Source: Thiemannella venezuelensis (GTDB lineage Bacteria > Actinomycetota > Actinomycetes > Streptosporangiales > Streptosporangiaceae). From it: DNA of 64,000 bases. The notes under the pieces were generated by a model. That model ran no database searches and was not told the DNA's origin. It saw only the letters and a list, made by a program, of their open reading frames with translations. Of the stretch, positions 51,347 through 58,876 are shown one piece after another. Location of the stretch: contig NZ_JACHJJ010000015.1 of NCBI RefSeq assembly GCF_014203605.1, positions 1-64,000 of the forward strand, written 5' to 3'. The translations under genes were made by a program, and so were the position numbers. How positions within the stretch are numbered: the stretch's first letter is position 1; every line of letters begins with the position of its first letter.

Positions 51347-51765
51347 CCCCGGCCCCCTGCCTGCTGCTCGCGGACCCGCTCGGCGTCCGTGTCCGTCAGG
51401 TAGTTCTGGAGGGCGTTCTCCTGGTTCGGCGGCAACGTCGCATCGAACGCGGGCGGCGTGTACGGCCGGCCCGGCTGGCGGCGCAGGTCACTGACCCGCA
51501 GCACCGTGCCGGTCTCCGGCATCGGCGGGACGAGCCCGCAGCCGACGATGCCGTGCCCGTCCACGCCCGGAACGCCGTTACCGCACCGGCACTCTCCTCC
51601 GACCACGTTGAACATGGGGACGTCGTCGACCATCGGGTCCGGGAACGGCGTCCCGGCCCGCGCCACCTGCTCGGCGTGGCCCAGGATCTGCCGCCACCCG
51701 GCGACGTCCCGCTCCGCCTGGGCGAGCTGCTCCTTCAGGAACTCGATGTGGGAATCAGTCACCAT
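51343..51765 (-). CDS. Early protein, unknown function
   Basis: The 140-residue protein has an N-terminal helix (MVTDSHIEFLKEQLAQAERDVAGWRQIL) and a middle with ECRCGNG and GIVGCG. Start at 51763-51765. No family recognised. Confidence 0.6.
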   Translation of the reverse strand: MVTDSHIEFLKEQLAQAERDVAGWRQILGHAEQVARAGTPFPDPMVDDVPMFNVVGGECRCGNGVPGVDGHGIVGCGLVPPMPETGTVLRVSDLRRQPGRPYTPPAFDATLPPNQENALQNYLTDTDAERVREQQAGGRG

Positions 51766-52024
51766 GACGCGGGGCCTCCTCGGCAACGGCGGGAGTGATG
51801 AGGGTGACCGGCCGCTCCGGCAGCCGGTGGTAGAGGTGCGGGCGGCCGCCGTCGACCTCCCGCGCCATCACCTCGAGCCCTTCGCACGGGGCGACGGGGC
51901 ACGGGGTTGGCGCGGTGAGAATCTCGACGGCGGGCGGCAGCGCCCTGGTCGGGTTCACGAACACGTTGTTCTCCGCGAACGGGATCCGGGCCAGCACGCC
52001 CGGGGCGAGGTCGCCGAACTTCAT
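51755..52024 (-). CDS. Early protein, unknown function
   Basis: The 89-residue protein (MKFGDLAPGVLARIPFAENNVFVNPTRALPP) has no recognised domain. Overlaps the BldC-like gene by one base and the next by eleven. Confidence 0.55.
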   Translation of the reverse strand: MKFGDLAPGVLARIPFAENNVFVNPTRALPPAVEILTAPTPCPVAPCEGLEVMAREVDGGRPHLYHRLPERPVTLITPAVAEEAPRHGD

Positions 52025-52239
52025 CAGGCCGCGTCCGCGGAGGCACCGGCGAGCAGGGCGCGGACCTCGTCCTCGTAGTAGCGGCGGTGCCCGCCCAGCG
52101 TGCGGATCGACTGCAGCTTGCCGGCCTTCGCCCACCGGGTGACGGTTTTCGGGTCGACCCGGAAGAGGCTGGCGACTTCCTGGGGGGTGAGCAGCTGCTC
52201 GACGCGGGGGGCCTGGGTGGCCCCGTTACCCTGAGACAT
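52024..52239 (-). CDS. BldC-like MerR-type DNA-binding protein
   Basis: The 71-residue protein LLTPQEVASLFRVDPKTVTRWAKAGKLQSIRTLGGHRRYYEDEVRALLAG is close to identical to the actinobacterial developmental regulator BldC over its winged helix. Host BldC is known to bind direct DNA repeats as head-to-tail multimers. This phage copy is 600-990 bases from a 14-unit set of 10-bp direct repeats at 52.84-53.02 kb, making it the best candidate to bind them (inference). ATG at 52237-52239. Confidence 0.85.
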   Translation of the reverse strand: MSQGNGATQAPRVEQLLTPQEVASLFRVDPKTVTRWAKAGKLQSIRTLGGHRRYYEDEVRALLAGASADAA

Positions 52240-52316
52240 CGTCTCTTCTCCTTGCAGTGGGGTTAGGGGTGGGTGGTGTGCTCCCCGCCCGGCGGCAACC
52301 AGGCGGGGAGCCAGTC

Positions 52317-52604
52317 CTATGCGGCCTTCCGGCTGGGCTTCTTCTCCGCGGCCCGCCGCGACCGGGCCTTCGCCGCCTTCAACGACATCTGCGCCATGTA
52401 CGCCTTGTGCGCGTTCGTCGCGGCCTTGACCACGTCCTGCTCACGCACGATCCCCTCGGCCCGGATCCGGTCGATCCAGTAGTCGAGGGAGACCGGCGAG
52501 CGCCGGCGGGCCGCCTCCGTGCGCTCGGCACGGTTCGCGGTGGTCGCCCACTGGACGTTCGCGGCGATCCGCGCGGCCCGGGACCGCTCCTCAGGCGTCG
52601 CCAT
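52317..52604 (-). CDS. Basic early protein, possibly DNA-associated
   Basis: The 95-residue, Lys/Arg/Ala-rich protein (YWIDRIRAEGIVREQDVVKAATNAHKAYMAQMSLKAAKARSRRAA) has no clear domain. Overlaps the upstream HTH gene by 14 bases. Confidence 0.55.
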   Translation of the reverse strand: MATPEERSRAARIAANVQWATTANRAERTEAARRRSPVSLDYWIDRIRAEGIVREQDVVKAATNAHKAYMAQMSLKAAKARSRRAAEKKPSRKAA

Positions 52605-52824
52605 GGGACTCCTTCCTGACTGCAGACGCGGCGAGGAACGCCTGGACCTGCTCGTCCGAGAACTCCCAGTGGGCGTCACCGTGCCGACAGACCTCCGGGG
52701 ACCCGCACGGGGACCCGCACGAGTGGACCTTCGTGCCCTTCAGGAGTCCGTCGTCCATGGCCCGCTTCGCCGTGGACCGGGAGATGCGCAGCGTGCTGCA
52801 CAGCTCGGGGAGGGTCAGTGACAT
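52591..52824 (-). CDS. MerR/excisionase-like HTH protein, first gene of early operon
   Basis: The 77-residue protein has winged helix (LTLPELCSTLRISRSTAKRAMDDGLLKGTKV, HWEFSDEQVQAFLAAS) with an inserted Cys-rich loop (CGSPCGSPEVCRHG). The fold class includes Xis proteins. It is directly preceded by the long repeat array C1, so it is the first gene under that control. A Cro- or Xis-like role is possible. Confidence 0.7.
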   Translation of the reverse strand: MSLTLPELCSTLRISRSTAKRAMDDGLLKGTKVHSCGSPCGSPEVCRHGDAHWEFSDEQVQAFLAASAVRKESHGDA

Positions 52825-52840
52825 GCAACCTCGCTCAAGA

Positions 52841-52940
52841 TGGAACAGTTTGGAGCGTTGTGAAGCATGACGTTACATGGCGAGTACAGATGATGCAATA
52901 CGGAACATCGTGGATCGACATGGACGCTTATGGAACAGGT
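52841..52940 (-). promoter_or_regulatory. 10-bp direct-repeat array C1 (10 phased units)
   Basis: Units start exactly at 52841, 52851, 52861, ... 52931. Eight fit YGRANCANNN well (for example TGGAACAGTT, TGAAGCATGA, CGGAACATCG, TGGAACAGGT); those at 52871 and 52881 are degenerate. It lies in the divergent gap between the leftward early operon and the rightward repressor, so probably controls the lysis-lysogeny switch. Confidence 0.8.
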
Positions 52941-52978
52941 GAGGTTTACATCATCTGACACCAGTAGCTAGCCCGATT

Positions 52979-53018
52979 TGAATCACAGTGGTTCAATACG
53001 AAGCATGCAGAAGCGCGA
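52979..53018 (+). promoter_or_regulatory. 10-bp direct-repeat array C2 over the repressor start
   Basis: Units TGAATCACAG, TGGTTCAATA, CGAAGCATGC and AGAAGCGCGA overlap the repressor start codon (53005). Binding here could block transcription or translation of the repressor gene. Confidence 0.7.
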
Positions 53019-53520
53019 GGGACGACACGACCATGCGCCGGGCCGCCCCCTGTGGGAGCGCGCGGAGCAGATCCGAGTAGAGCGAGGCTGGAGCCAAGAA
53101 GAGCTGGCGGAGCGGGCCGGCATCGGCCGCGTCACCCTGGCCAGACTCAAAACCCAAGCGAACAAACCGCAGGCCAGAACCGTCAACAAGCTCGCCGACG
53201 CCATCGGCATCAGCCACCGAGAGGCCGGGATCCTATCCGGGCTCATCGGTATCGAGGCTCAGACGGCAGGCTTCATGCTTGACGCCGACACTGACCTGTC
53301 GCGTCGCTCGATCATCGAACCTGACGCCGCGCGTCACATCCAAACTCTGCGGGAAGCCGGCCGATCCCTTGGCCGCACCCTCGGCGACGTCCTGGTCCTC
53401 ACAGGCCTGGCTGAGCCGGAGGAGCTACGGCTCAGCAACGACCCGCTCGTCCGGGAGCTGGTGAACGACCCCGAGCTCCCGGACGACGTCCGCGCGCACC
53501 TGCGCGCCGTCTACCTCTAA
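53005..53520 (+). CDS. XRE-family immunity repressor
   Basis: The 171-residue protein has N-terminal helix-turn-helix (AEQIRVERGWSQEELAERAGIGRVTLARLKTQANKPQARTVNKLADAIGI) and a C-terminal helical domain (LREAGRSLGRTLGDVLVLTGL, LPDDVRAHLRAVYL) without an S24 protease motif. It is divergent from the early operon, where the CI-type repressor should be. Start placed at the ATG at 53005 (MQKREGRH); an upstream TTG would lengthen it. Confidence 0.82.
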   Translation: MQKREGRHDHAPGRPLWERAEQIRVERGWSQEELAERAGIGRVTLARLKTQANKPQARTVNKLADAIGISHREAGILSGLIGIEAQTAGFMLDADTDLSRRSIIEPDAARHIQTLREAGRSLGRTLGDVLVLTGLAEPEELRLSNDPLVRELVNDPELPDDVRAHLRAVYL

Positions 53521-53912
53521 ACGCGCCACTGCCCCAGCTCGGACGCATCGTCCGGAACCGAGCTGGGGCGCCGCTTGCGCATGCCGCCCAGGCCGAGGAC
53601 GCTGGCCATCGCGATCCGGGCGCCGGCGACCACTCCCTGCTGGAACGAGAGCGTCTTCTTCAGCTCTTCGACCGCTCCGTCTACGGCGCCGTCGACGCGG
53701 TCCTCGACGGCCGCCAGGTGGTCCTGGATGCTGAGCGTGCACCGGGCCAGCACGAGCGCGATGCCGAAGAACAGGGCGATGTTCTCCAGCGTGGAGTGGA
53801 GCCGGTCGTTGCCGATGTCGGCGATAGCGACGGCGATGGTGGTGCCCCAGAGAGTGACGGTGGCGACGAGAAGTTTGCGAGTCGCCGGGTGGGTAAGGGT
53901 ACGCCGTGCCAT
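53517..53912 (-). CDS. Membrane protein beside repressor, possible exclusion factor
   Basis: The 131-residue protein has two hydrophobic segments (LLVATVTLWGTTIAVAIADI, ENIALFFGIALVLARCTLSI) then an amphipathic helix and a basic tail. It overlaps the repressor end by four bases in convergent orientation. Expression in lysogens and a superinfection-exclusion role are inferred from position only. Confidence 0.6.
   Translation of the reverse strand: MARRTLTHPATRKLLVATVTLWGTTIAVAIADIGNDRLHSTLENIALFFGIALVLARCTLSIQDHLAAVEDRVDGAVDGAVEELKKTLSFQQGVVAGARIAMASVLGLGGMRKRRPSSVPDDASELGQWRV
53531..53569 (+). terminator. Terminator of repressor gene inside an opposing CDS
   Basis: GCCCCAGCTCGG (53531-53542) is inverted at 53558-53569, 11 bases after the repressor stop. 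The same bases encode the C-terminus of the convergent membrane protein. Confidence 0.65.
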
Positions 53913-54361
53913 CTATCGTGTTCCTTCCCTTATGAGGCGTGGATCATGGAACGCTCCACGCGTCTCACGTTGGCCGTTGTTGCAGGCGACGGCGGGGTTT
54001 GATCACAGTACGTCACGCACTGGCCATTCTAAAGGGGCGTAAGTGACTTCTTTGTTGATCTGTTTCCGCTGGTGAGCGACCTGGATTCGCAACGTTACGC
54101 ACCGTAAAAATTGAAGGTTGAATTACCTCAAATGCCCGAATGTAGGTTTAGGGCAACACTTACCCGGTAAGGAATACGTGTCCACCCCGATAGGGTGACC
54201 GCCCCCGACCTCCCGTCACCGAGGTCGGATACGATCACGTCATTGCGACGAGCAACGCCGCCTGCAAGAAACGGCCCGCCGCAATCCCCGCTAAATGAGG
54301 ATCGTACCGGCATGGGCACGGTACGTCACTATCAAAAAAGCTCAAAAGTGGGCACGGGGCC
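53913..54361. other. Intergenic region between lysogenic membrane protein and integrase
   Basis: This 449-base stretch has no gene I can support. It is AT-richer around 54,100-54,180 and 54,290-54,360. It must contain the leftward promoter of the gene at 53,517 and may carry integrase or excisionase arm-type sites, but no clear repeat was found. Confidence 0.6.
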
Positions 54362-55348
54362 TCAAATTTGATCACCTGGTGACAGACGGGCATGCGTCGC
54401 CCGAGCCCGCTCCAGCGACAGCTCGCCCGTGTAGTGCTCCACCATCGCCCGAGACGTCCAGCCGAGAATGTGCTGCACATCCGAGTCCCCGGCGCCGGCC
54501 GCCAGCAGCTTGTGAGCGGCCGTTCCCCGGAACCGATGCGGATGTACCCCCGCGACCTGCGCCTGGGCGCCCCGCCGCTTCAGCATGTCCGCCACCCCGT
54601 ACCGCGTCATCTGCCCGGACCGAACACCCCGCAACGGCAGCCACAGCGCCGTCGTCGCCGACGCGTACGGATGCTGGGCCCGGACCCGCAGATACCGGTC
54701 GATCGCGGCGGCAGTCTTCTTCCCGATCGGCGCCCAGAACTCGTCCCCGCCCTTGAGCACGATGCGCAGTCGATGGCCACGCAGGTCGACGTCGTCGAGT
54801 TGCAGCCCGGCCAGCCCGGACACGCGCGCCCCGTTGTCGATGAGGATCAGGATCATCGCCGTGTCCCGGCGCTCCCCGAACCCGCTGCCCTTGCACGCCT
54901 CCAGGAGCCGGCGCAGCTCGTCGTCGGTCAGGTACGGCCGGACCTTCTTCGGCGACTTCGGCTTGTCTGCGCGCAGCACGGGGGAGAGGGTGGTCCGCTC
55001 CTCCTCGGCGATCATCCAGTTGAACCAGACGCTCAAGCAGTCGTGCCGGATCCCCGCGGTCCGCGCCGAGGTGCGCGCGGTCTCGGCGACCAGGAACGCG
55101 CGGACATGCTCCGCGGCGACCCCTTCGGCGTCGCATGGCATGTCGTGCTCGCGCAGGAACGTGATGAACAGCCGGGCGGACCGGCTGTAGAGCTCGTAGG
55201 TCTGCTTCGCCTTATTGGCGGCTTCGAGCTGGAGCTGCCAGGAGTCGAGCATCGCCTCCAGCGGGGTGCCGGCCGGGATGCTGTGACGGATTCGGCGGGG
55301 CTTCCGGGGGCGGTCGGGGCGGGCGAATGGGACCACGTTTTCGGTCAC
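54362..55348 (-). CDS. int: Tyrosine-family phage integrase
   Basis: The protein is 328 residues. A core-binding domain (about 30-130, SAM-like) precedes the catalytic domain, with Arg175 (DNGARVSGL), Lys199, His271-x-x-Arg274 (HPHRFRGTAAHKLL), Trp297 (HILGWTS) and Tyr306 (MVEHYTG). All active-site residues are present. It lies about 190 bases from the attR core, reading away from it, as usual for phage integrases. Confidence 0.92.
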   Translation of the reverse strand: MTENVVPFARPDRPRKPRRIRHSIPAGTPLEAMLDSWQLQLEAANKAKQTYELYSRSARLFITFLREHDMPCDAEGVAAEHVRAFLVAETARTSARTAGIRHDCLSVWFNWMIAEEERTTLSPVLRADKPKSPKKVRPYLTDDELRRLLEACKGSGFGERRDTAMILILIDNGARVSGLAGLQLDDVDLRGHRLRIVLKGGDEFWAPIGKKTAAAIDRYLRVRAQHPYASATTALWLPLRGVRSGQMTRYGVADMLKRRGAQAQVAGVHPHRFRGTAAHKLLAAGAGDSDVQHILGWTSRAMVEHYTGELSLERARATHARLSPGDQI

Positions 55349-55538
55349 GGTGAGGGCTCCCTGTCGTCTTGCTGACCACGGATCGGGCTACGCGGGGGGA
55401 GGCCGATTATGTGGTCAGTCACCTATACGCGGACGGGTGGGAGCCCGATTTTTTCGGCCATCCATGATCGAAACATGGGCTGACCAGGGGCGATAGGGTG
55501 AGCATGGATCCGGCGTGTGTGTCACCAGACCCCGCAGA

Positions 55539-55550
55539 GGTCTACCTTAT
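55539..55550. other. attR core (12-bp direct repeat)
   Basis: GGTCTACCTTAT identical to 11,185-11,196. Phage genes end to its left, chromosomal genes begin to its right. On excision it would restore guaB1 divergent from the GyrI-like gene. Confidence 0.75.
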
Positions 55551-55669
55551 GCGGTGAGCGGATACGGGTGTTCATTCCCCGTTTCCGCCCCGGTCAAGAG
55601 AGTTGCCTGCGCAGGCTGGGACTAAGATCCGGTTTGCGTGTTTTATTCGGGTTGGCCAGAGGAGGCGCT

Positions 55670-56137
55670 GTGATCGTTGTGGAGCGGCAGGAGACGCTCG
55701 TCGTGGGTCATGCCGTACGGACCTCCAACGCCGAGGAGATGGACCCGTCTCGGGGGAGGCTGCCCGCGCTCTGGCAGCGGGCGGGTGCCCCGGGGGCCTT
55801 CGCGCACGTGCCGGGGCGGGTCGACGAGAACCTCTACGCCGTTCTGACCGACTACGAGAGCGACCACCACGGCTCCTACACCCAGATCGTCGGGGTGGCC
55901 GTGCGCAGCATCCCGCGCCTGCCCGAGGGCATGGTCGCGGTGCGGGTCCCCGCGGTGCCCGCGCTGAGGCTGGAGGCCCGGGGGCCGATGCCGGGCGCGC
56001 TCATCGAGGTGTGGCAGCGGCTGTGGAAGCACACCGAGTCGGGCGGCACCCCGCCCCGGTCCTTCACCACCGACGTGGAGGTCCACCACCCGGAGGGCGT
56101 GGACCTCTACGTCGCGGTCTTCCCGCCGATGGGCTGA
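55670..56137 (+). CDS. GyrI-like small-molecule (effector) binding protein
   Basis: The 155-residue protein has fold markers QETLVVGHAVRTSNAEEMDPSRG, YAVLTDYESDHHGSYTQIVGVAVRS, and FTTDVEVHHPEGVDLYVAVFPP, matching stand-alone GyrI-like/AraC effector-binding domains. It has an AGAGGAGG ribosome-binding site and GTG start. Before prophage insertion it would have been divergent from guaB1. Confidence 0.82.
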   Translation: MIVVERQETLVVGHAVRTSNAEEMDPSRGRLPALWQRAGAPGAFAHVPGRVDENLYAVLTDYESDHHGSYTQIVGVAVRSIPRLPEGMVAVRVPAVPALRLEARGPMPGALIEVWQRLWKHTESGGTPPRSFTTDVEVHHPEGVDLYVAVFPPMG

Positions 56138-56147
56138 ACGGATCCCC

Positions 56148-56209
56148 GCCGGGCCGTACGGAACGGGTGCTCCGTCCCGTACGGCGGCACGCGTTCCGTA
56201 CGGCCCGGC
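56148..56209. terminator. 18-bp-stem bidirectional terminator between convergent genes
   Basis: GCCGGGCCGTACGGAACG (56148-56165) is exactly inverted at 56192-56209. The loop contains a second smaller CCGTACGG palindrome. Confidence 0.8.
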
Positions 56210-56238
56210 GCCCTCGCGGCCCTCGGTCCTCGCGGCCC

Positions 56239-56799
56239 TCAGTCCTCGTCGTCCGGCGGCGGGTCGGGGAGCCGCCAGGCGGAGATGACCAGCGGCATGA
56301 TCATGTGGGTCAGGAACAGGGCGATCACCATGGTCAGGAAGACGTCGCCGGGGATCAGGAATTCCTCGTCCTTACCGGCGGACACGGCGAGCGTCGCGGC
56401 CATGGCGGCGCCGAGGATCCCGAACGTGACGCGGTGGGCCAGGGCGGTGACCCGGAGCCGGTGGGCCAGCTGCCATTCGTCCAGGTGCCGTTCGGCCAGG
56501 TCGGTGGCGCCCCTGGTGGCCGTGTTGAGCACGCCGGTGACGGGAATGGAGATGACCAGCACGAGCGCCCCCAGGCCGAGGTAGACCCACCGCTCGACGT
56601 CCCGGTCAGTGATCAGCGCGGCCAGCAGCGCGCTGATCCACATCAGCGCCGCCGGGACCAGCCCCGCCGCGGCCAGCACCCTGCGCCGGGTGCGCGTGGC
56701 GTACCAGCCCGGCAGGAAGTCCATCTGCAGGATCTCGGCCCGGCTCAGCCGCCTGAACTCCGCCCAGCTCAGCTGCCGGACGTTCTTGCGCTCGCTCAT
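56239..56799 (-). CDS. Multi-pass membrane protein partnered with XRE regulator
   Basis: The 186-residue protein has four hydrophobic segments (LAAAGLVPAALMWISALLAALI, WVYLGLGALVLVISIPVTGVL, VTFGILGAAMAATLAVSA, VFLTMVIALFLTHMIMPLVI). It overlaps the regulator stop (TGATG). The gene pair of small XRE and membrane protein is common in Gram-positive bacteria; the role is unknown. Confidence 0.7.
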   Translation of the reverse strand: MSERKNVRQLSWAEFRRLSRAEILQMDFLPGWYATRTRRRVLAAAGLVPAALMWISALLAALITDRDVERWVYLGLGALVLVISIPVTGVLNTATRGATDLAERHLDEWQLAHRLRVTALAHRVTFGILGAAMAATLAVSAGKDEEFLIPGDVFLTMVIALFLTHMIMPLVISAWRLPDPPPDDED

Positions 56800-57035
56800 C
56801 ACTTGACCTCGCTGCCCAGCCGGGGGAACGGTCTCAACGAGAACACCACTTCCAAGGGAACCTCGAAATACTCGGCGATGCGCAGGGCGAGGTACAGGCT
56901 CGGGCTGTACTCGCCCCGCTCCAGGTAGCCGACCGTCTGGTAGTGGACCCCGAGCGCGGCCGCCAGTTCCTTGCGCGAGACGCCGCGCTCGGCCCTCAGC
57001 ATCGGGATGCGGTTGTACACCTCTTCCGCGGACAT
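56799..57035 (-). CDS. XRE-family regulator (YozG/short type)
   Basis: The 78-residue protein has helix-turn-helix VYNRIPMLRAERGVSRKELAAALGVHYQTVGYLERGEYSPSLYLALRIAEYFEVPLEVVFSL. It co-transcribes with the membrane protein downstream. Confidence 0.85.
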   Translation of the reverse strand: MSAEEVYNRIPMLRAERGVSRKELAAALGVHYQTVGYLERGEYSPSLYLALRIAEYFEVPLEVVFSLRPFPRLGSEVK

Positions 57036-57062
57036 CGCAGCAGTCTCCCAGCCCGGCGGGGG

Positions 57063-57896
57063 TCAGGAGCGCTGCGCGGCGAGCTGGCGCGCGGCGAGCC
57101 GCGAGCCGGACTCCCGCCGGGTGACCCGGCGGATCAGCGGCGGCGCGAGCAGCATGCCGGCCACCGTCCAGGCCGCCAGCGCGGCGGCGACGTACGGCAG
57201 GCGCCAGCTCCCGCCGATCTCCGCGGCGAGCATCGTGTCGGGCAGGAAGGCGGCGCGCAGGCCGAGGCCCTGCCAGTAGAGCGGGAACGCCTGGGCGGTC
57301 CACTGGAGGACCTCGGGCATGAGCGTCACGGGGATGAAGACACCCGAGGTGAACATCAGGGCCATCAGCGGCAGGGTCGCGACCCCGACGGCGTTCCTGC
57401 TCGGCAGCACGCAGCCGATCGCCGCCCCGAGCGGGACCGTCGCGACCGTGCCCAGCAGCAGCACCCAGGCCAGGGTGAACCAGTCATGGGGCAGGGGGGC
57501 GCCGCCCAGCAGGACGCCGGCGGCGACGATCAGCACGCTCTGCACGGCGATCTGGCACAGGGCGGTCACCGCCCGGCCGGCAAGGTAGGCGGGGATGCCG
57601 CCGGGGATGGTGCGCAGCCGCAGCAGCGTGCCCTCCTCCCGGTCGGTGACCAGCGCCATCGGGAATGTCATCAGCGCGGTGCCGAAGACGGTGAAGGCCA
57701 GGAATCCCACCATCATGAACGTGATCGTGGGGACTCCCGTCTCCTCGACGGTGGAGTCGCCCATCCACAGGGTCAGGGCGGCGAAGACGCCGACCGTGCC
57801 GATGAGGGTGCCGAGCAGCTCCTTGCGGGTCCTGAGCAGATGGTTGTGCTCGGTCCAGCCCCGCTTCATCCCGATGCGCAGTGCCCTGGCGTTCAC
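57063..57896 (-). CDS. ABC-2 type exporter permease
   Basis: The 277-residue protein has six hydrophobic segments and the ABC2 signature region (FPMALVTDREEGTLLRLRTIPGGIPAYLAGR; MALMFTSGVFIPVTLMPEVLQWTAQAFPLYW). GTG start overlaps the ATPase stop (four bases). It forms a DrrAB-like drug or lipid exporter. Confidence 0.88.
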   Translation of the reverse strand: MNARALRIGMKRGWTEHNHLLRTRKELLGTLIGTVGVFAALTLWMGDSTVEETGVPTITFMMVGFLAFTVFGTALMTFPMALVTDREEGTLLRLRTIPGGIPAYLAGRAVTALCQIAVQSVLIVAAGVLLGGAPLPHDWFTLAWVLLLGTVATVPLGAAIGCVLPSRNAVGVATLPLMALMFTSGVFIPVTLMPEVLQWTAQAFPLYWQGLGLRAAFLPDTMLAAEIGGSWRLPYVAAALAAWTVAGMLLAPPLIRRVTRRESGSRLAARQLAAQRS

Positions 57897-58738
57897 ACGT
57901 TCCTCCCGATCAGTCCGAGGTAGCTCTCCTCCAGCGACGGCCGCCGGATCTCCAGTCCCGGCACCGGCCCGCCGAACCTCCGGTGCAGCTCCCACGCGGC
58001 CTGGGAGGGGTCCGGAGTGGTCATGACCTGCTCGCGGCCGTCCTCCAGCCAGCGCACCTGCGACGGGGCCTGGACGGCCTGCGCCAGCTCGGCCGGGGTC
58101 CCGCAGACGGCGATCCGGCCGCCGGACAGGATCGCGGTGCGGTGCGCCAGCTTCTCTGCCTCGACCAGGTCGTGCGTGGTGAGCAGCACCGTCATGCCGT
58201 CGTCGGCGGCCAGCCTGGCGAGCAGCCGGTGGAAGTCGTTGCGGGCCTCCGGGTCGAAGCCGGTCGTCGGCTCGTCCAGGAACAGCAGCTCGGGACGGCC
58301 CACGATGCCCAGCGCGACGTCCAGGCGGCGGCGCTGCCCGCCGGACAGGCGGCCGACCTGCTGCCCGGCCTGCTCGTCCAGTCCGACGGCGGCCAGCAGC
58401 TCGCCGGGGTCGTGCGGGTCGTCGTAGAACCCGCTCAGATGGACGATGAGCTCCCGCACGCCCCACCTGGCGTGGTCCCGCCAGTTCTGCAGCACGATCC
58501 CCAGCTTGGCCCGCCAGGCGTCGGTGGCCTTCCCGGGGTCCGTCCCGAGCACGCTCACCTCGCCGGCCGACCGCTTCCGGAAGCCCTCCAGGATCTCGAT
58601 CGTGGTGGTCTTGCCGGCCCCGTTGGGACCGAGGAGGGTGAAGATCTCCCCTCGCCGGATCTCCAGGTCCACGCCACGCAACACCTCGGCCGCGCCGTAC
58701 GACATCCGCAGCCCGCGCACGCTCACCGCAGTACTCAT
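57893..58738 (-). CDS. ABC exporter ATPase (DrrA-like)
   Basis: The 281-residue protein has Walker A GPNGAGKTT, signature LSGGQRRRLDVALGI, Walker B LLFLDEPTTGFD and H-loop THD. The C-terminal extension is typical of drug-resistance ABC ATPases. Start at 58736-58738 (MSTAVSVRGL) gives a standard N-terminus; an operator-like dyad lies just upstream. Confidence 0.92.
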   Translation of the reverse strand: MSTAVSVRGLRMSYGAAEVLRGVDLEIRRGEIFTLLGPNGAGKTTTIEILEGFRKRSAGEVSVLGTDPGKATDAWRAKLGIVLQNWRDHARWGVRELIVHLSGFYDDPHDPGELLAAVGLDEQAGQQVGRLSGGQRRRLDVALGIVGRPELLFLDEPTTGFDPEARNDFHRLLARLAADDGMTVLLTTHDLVEAEKLAHRTAILSGGRIAVCGTPAELAQAVQAPSQVRWLEDGREQVMTTPDPSQAAWELHRRFGGPVPGLEIRRPSLEESYLGLIGRNV

Positions 58739-58747
58739 ACTGATGAA

Positions 58748-58765
58748 TGTAGTAGAAGTACTACA
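58748..58765. promoter_or_regulatory. Palindromic operator candidate upstream of ABC exporter
   Basis: TGTAGTA-GAAG-TACTACA, 7-bp arms, 10 bases before the ATPase start codon. The TAGTA-type dyad recalls GntR/YtrA or TetR operators of exporter genes. Confidence 0.5.
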
Positions 58766-58876
58766 CATCAATCAACTCGTACGACGAAGGGCAGTACACC
58801 TGGAACGTCGCACCCGGCGCTCCCGCCGCCGGTCACGGTCCCGGACGCGTCCGCCGGAACGGCCGCACGGTGACGG

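Noticed and set aside
52841-53018. 10-bp arrays as CRISPR or microsatellite
   Set aside because: Units share positions rather than identity, have no spacers, and are limited to promoter gaps; they look like protein-binding repeats.
54128-54319. 63-residue minus-strand frame in the integrase-proximal gap
   Set aside because: No ribosome-binding site, no domain, poor codon pattern for this genome.
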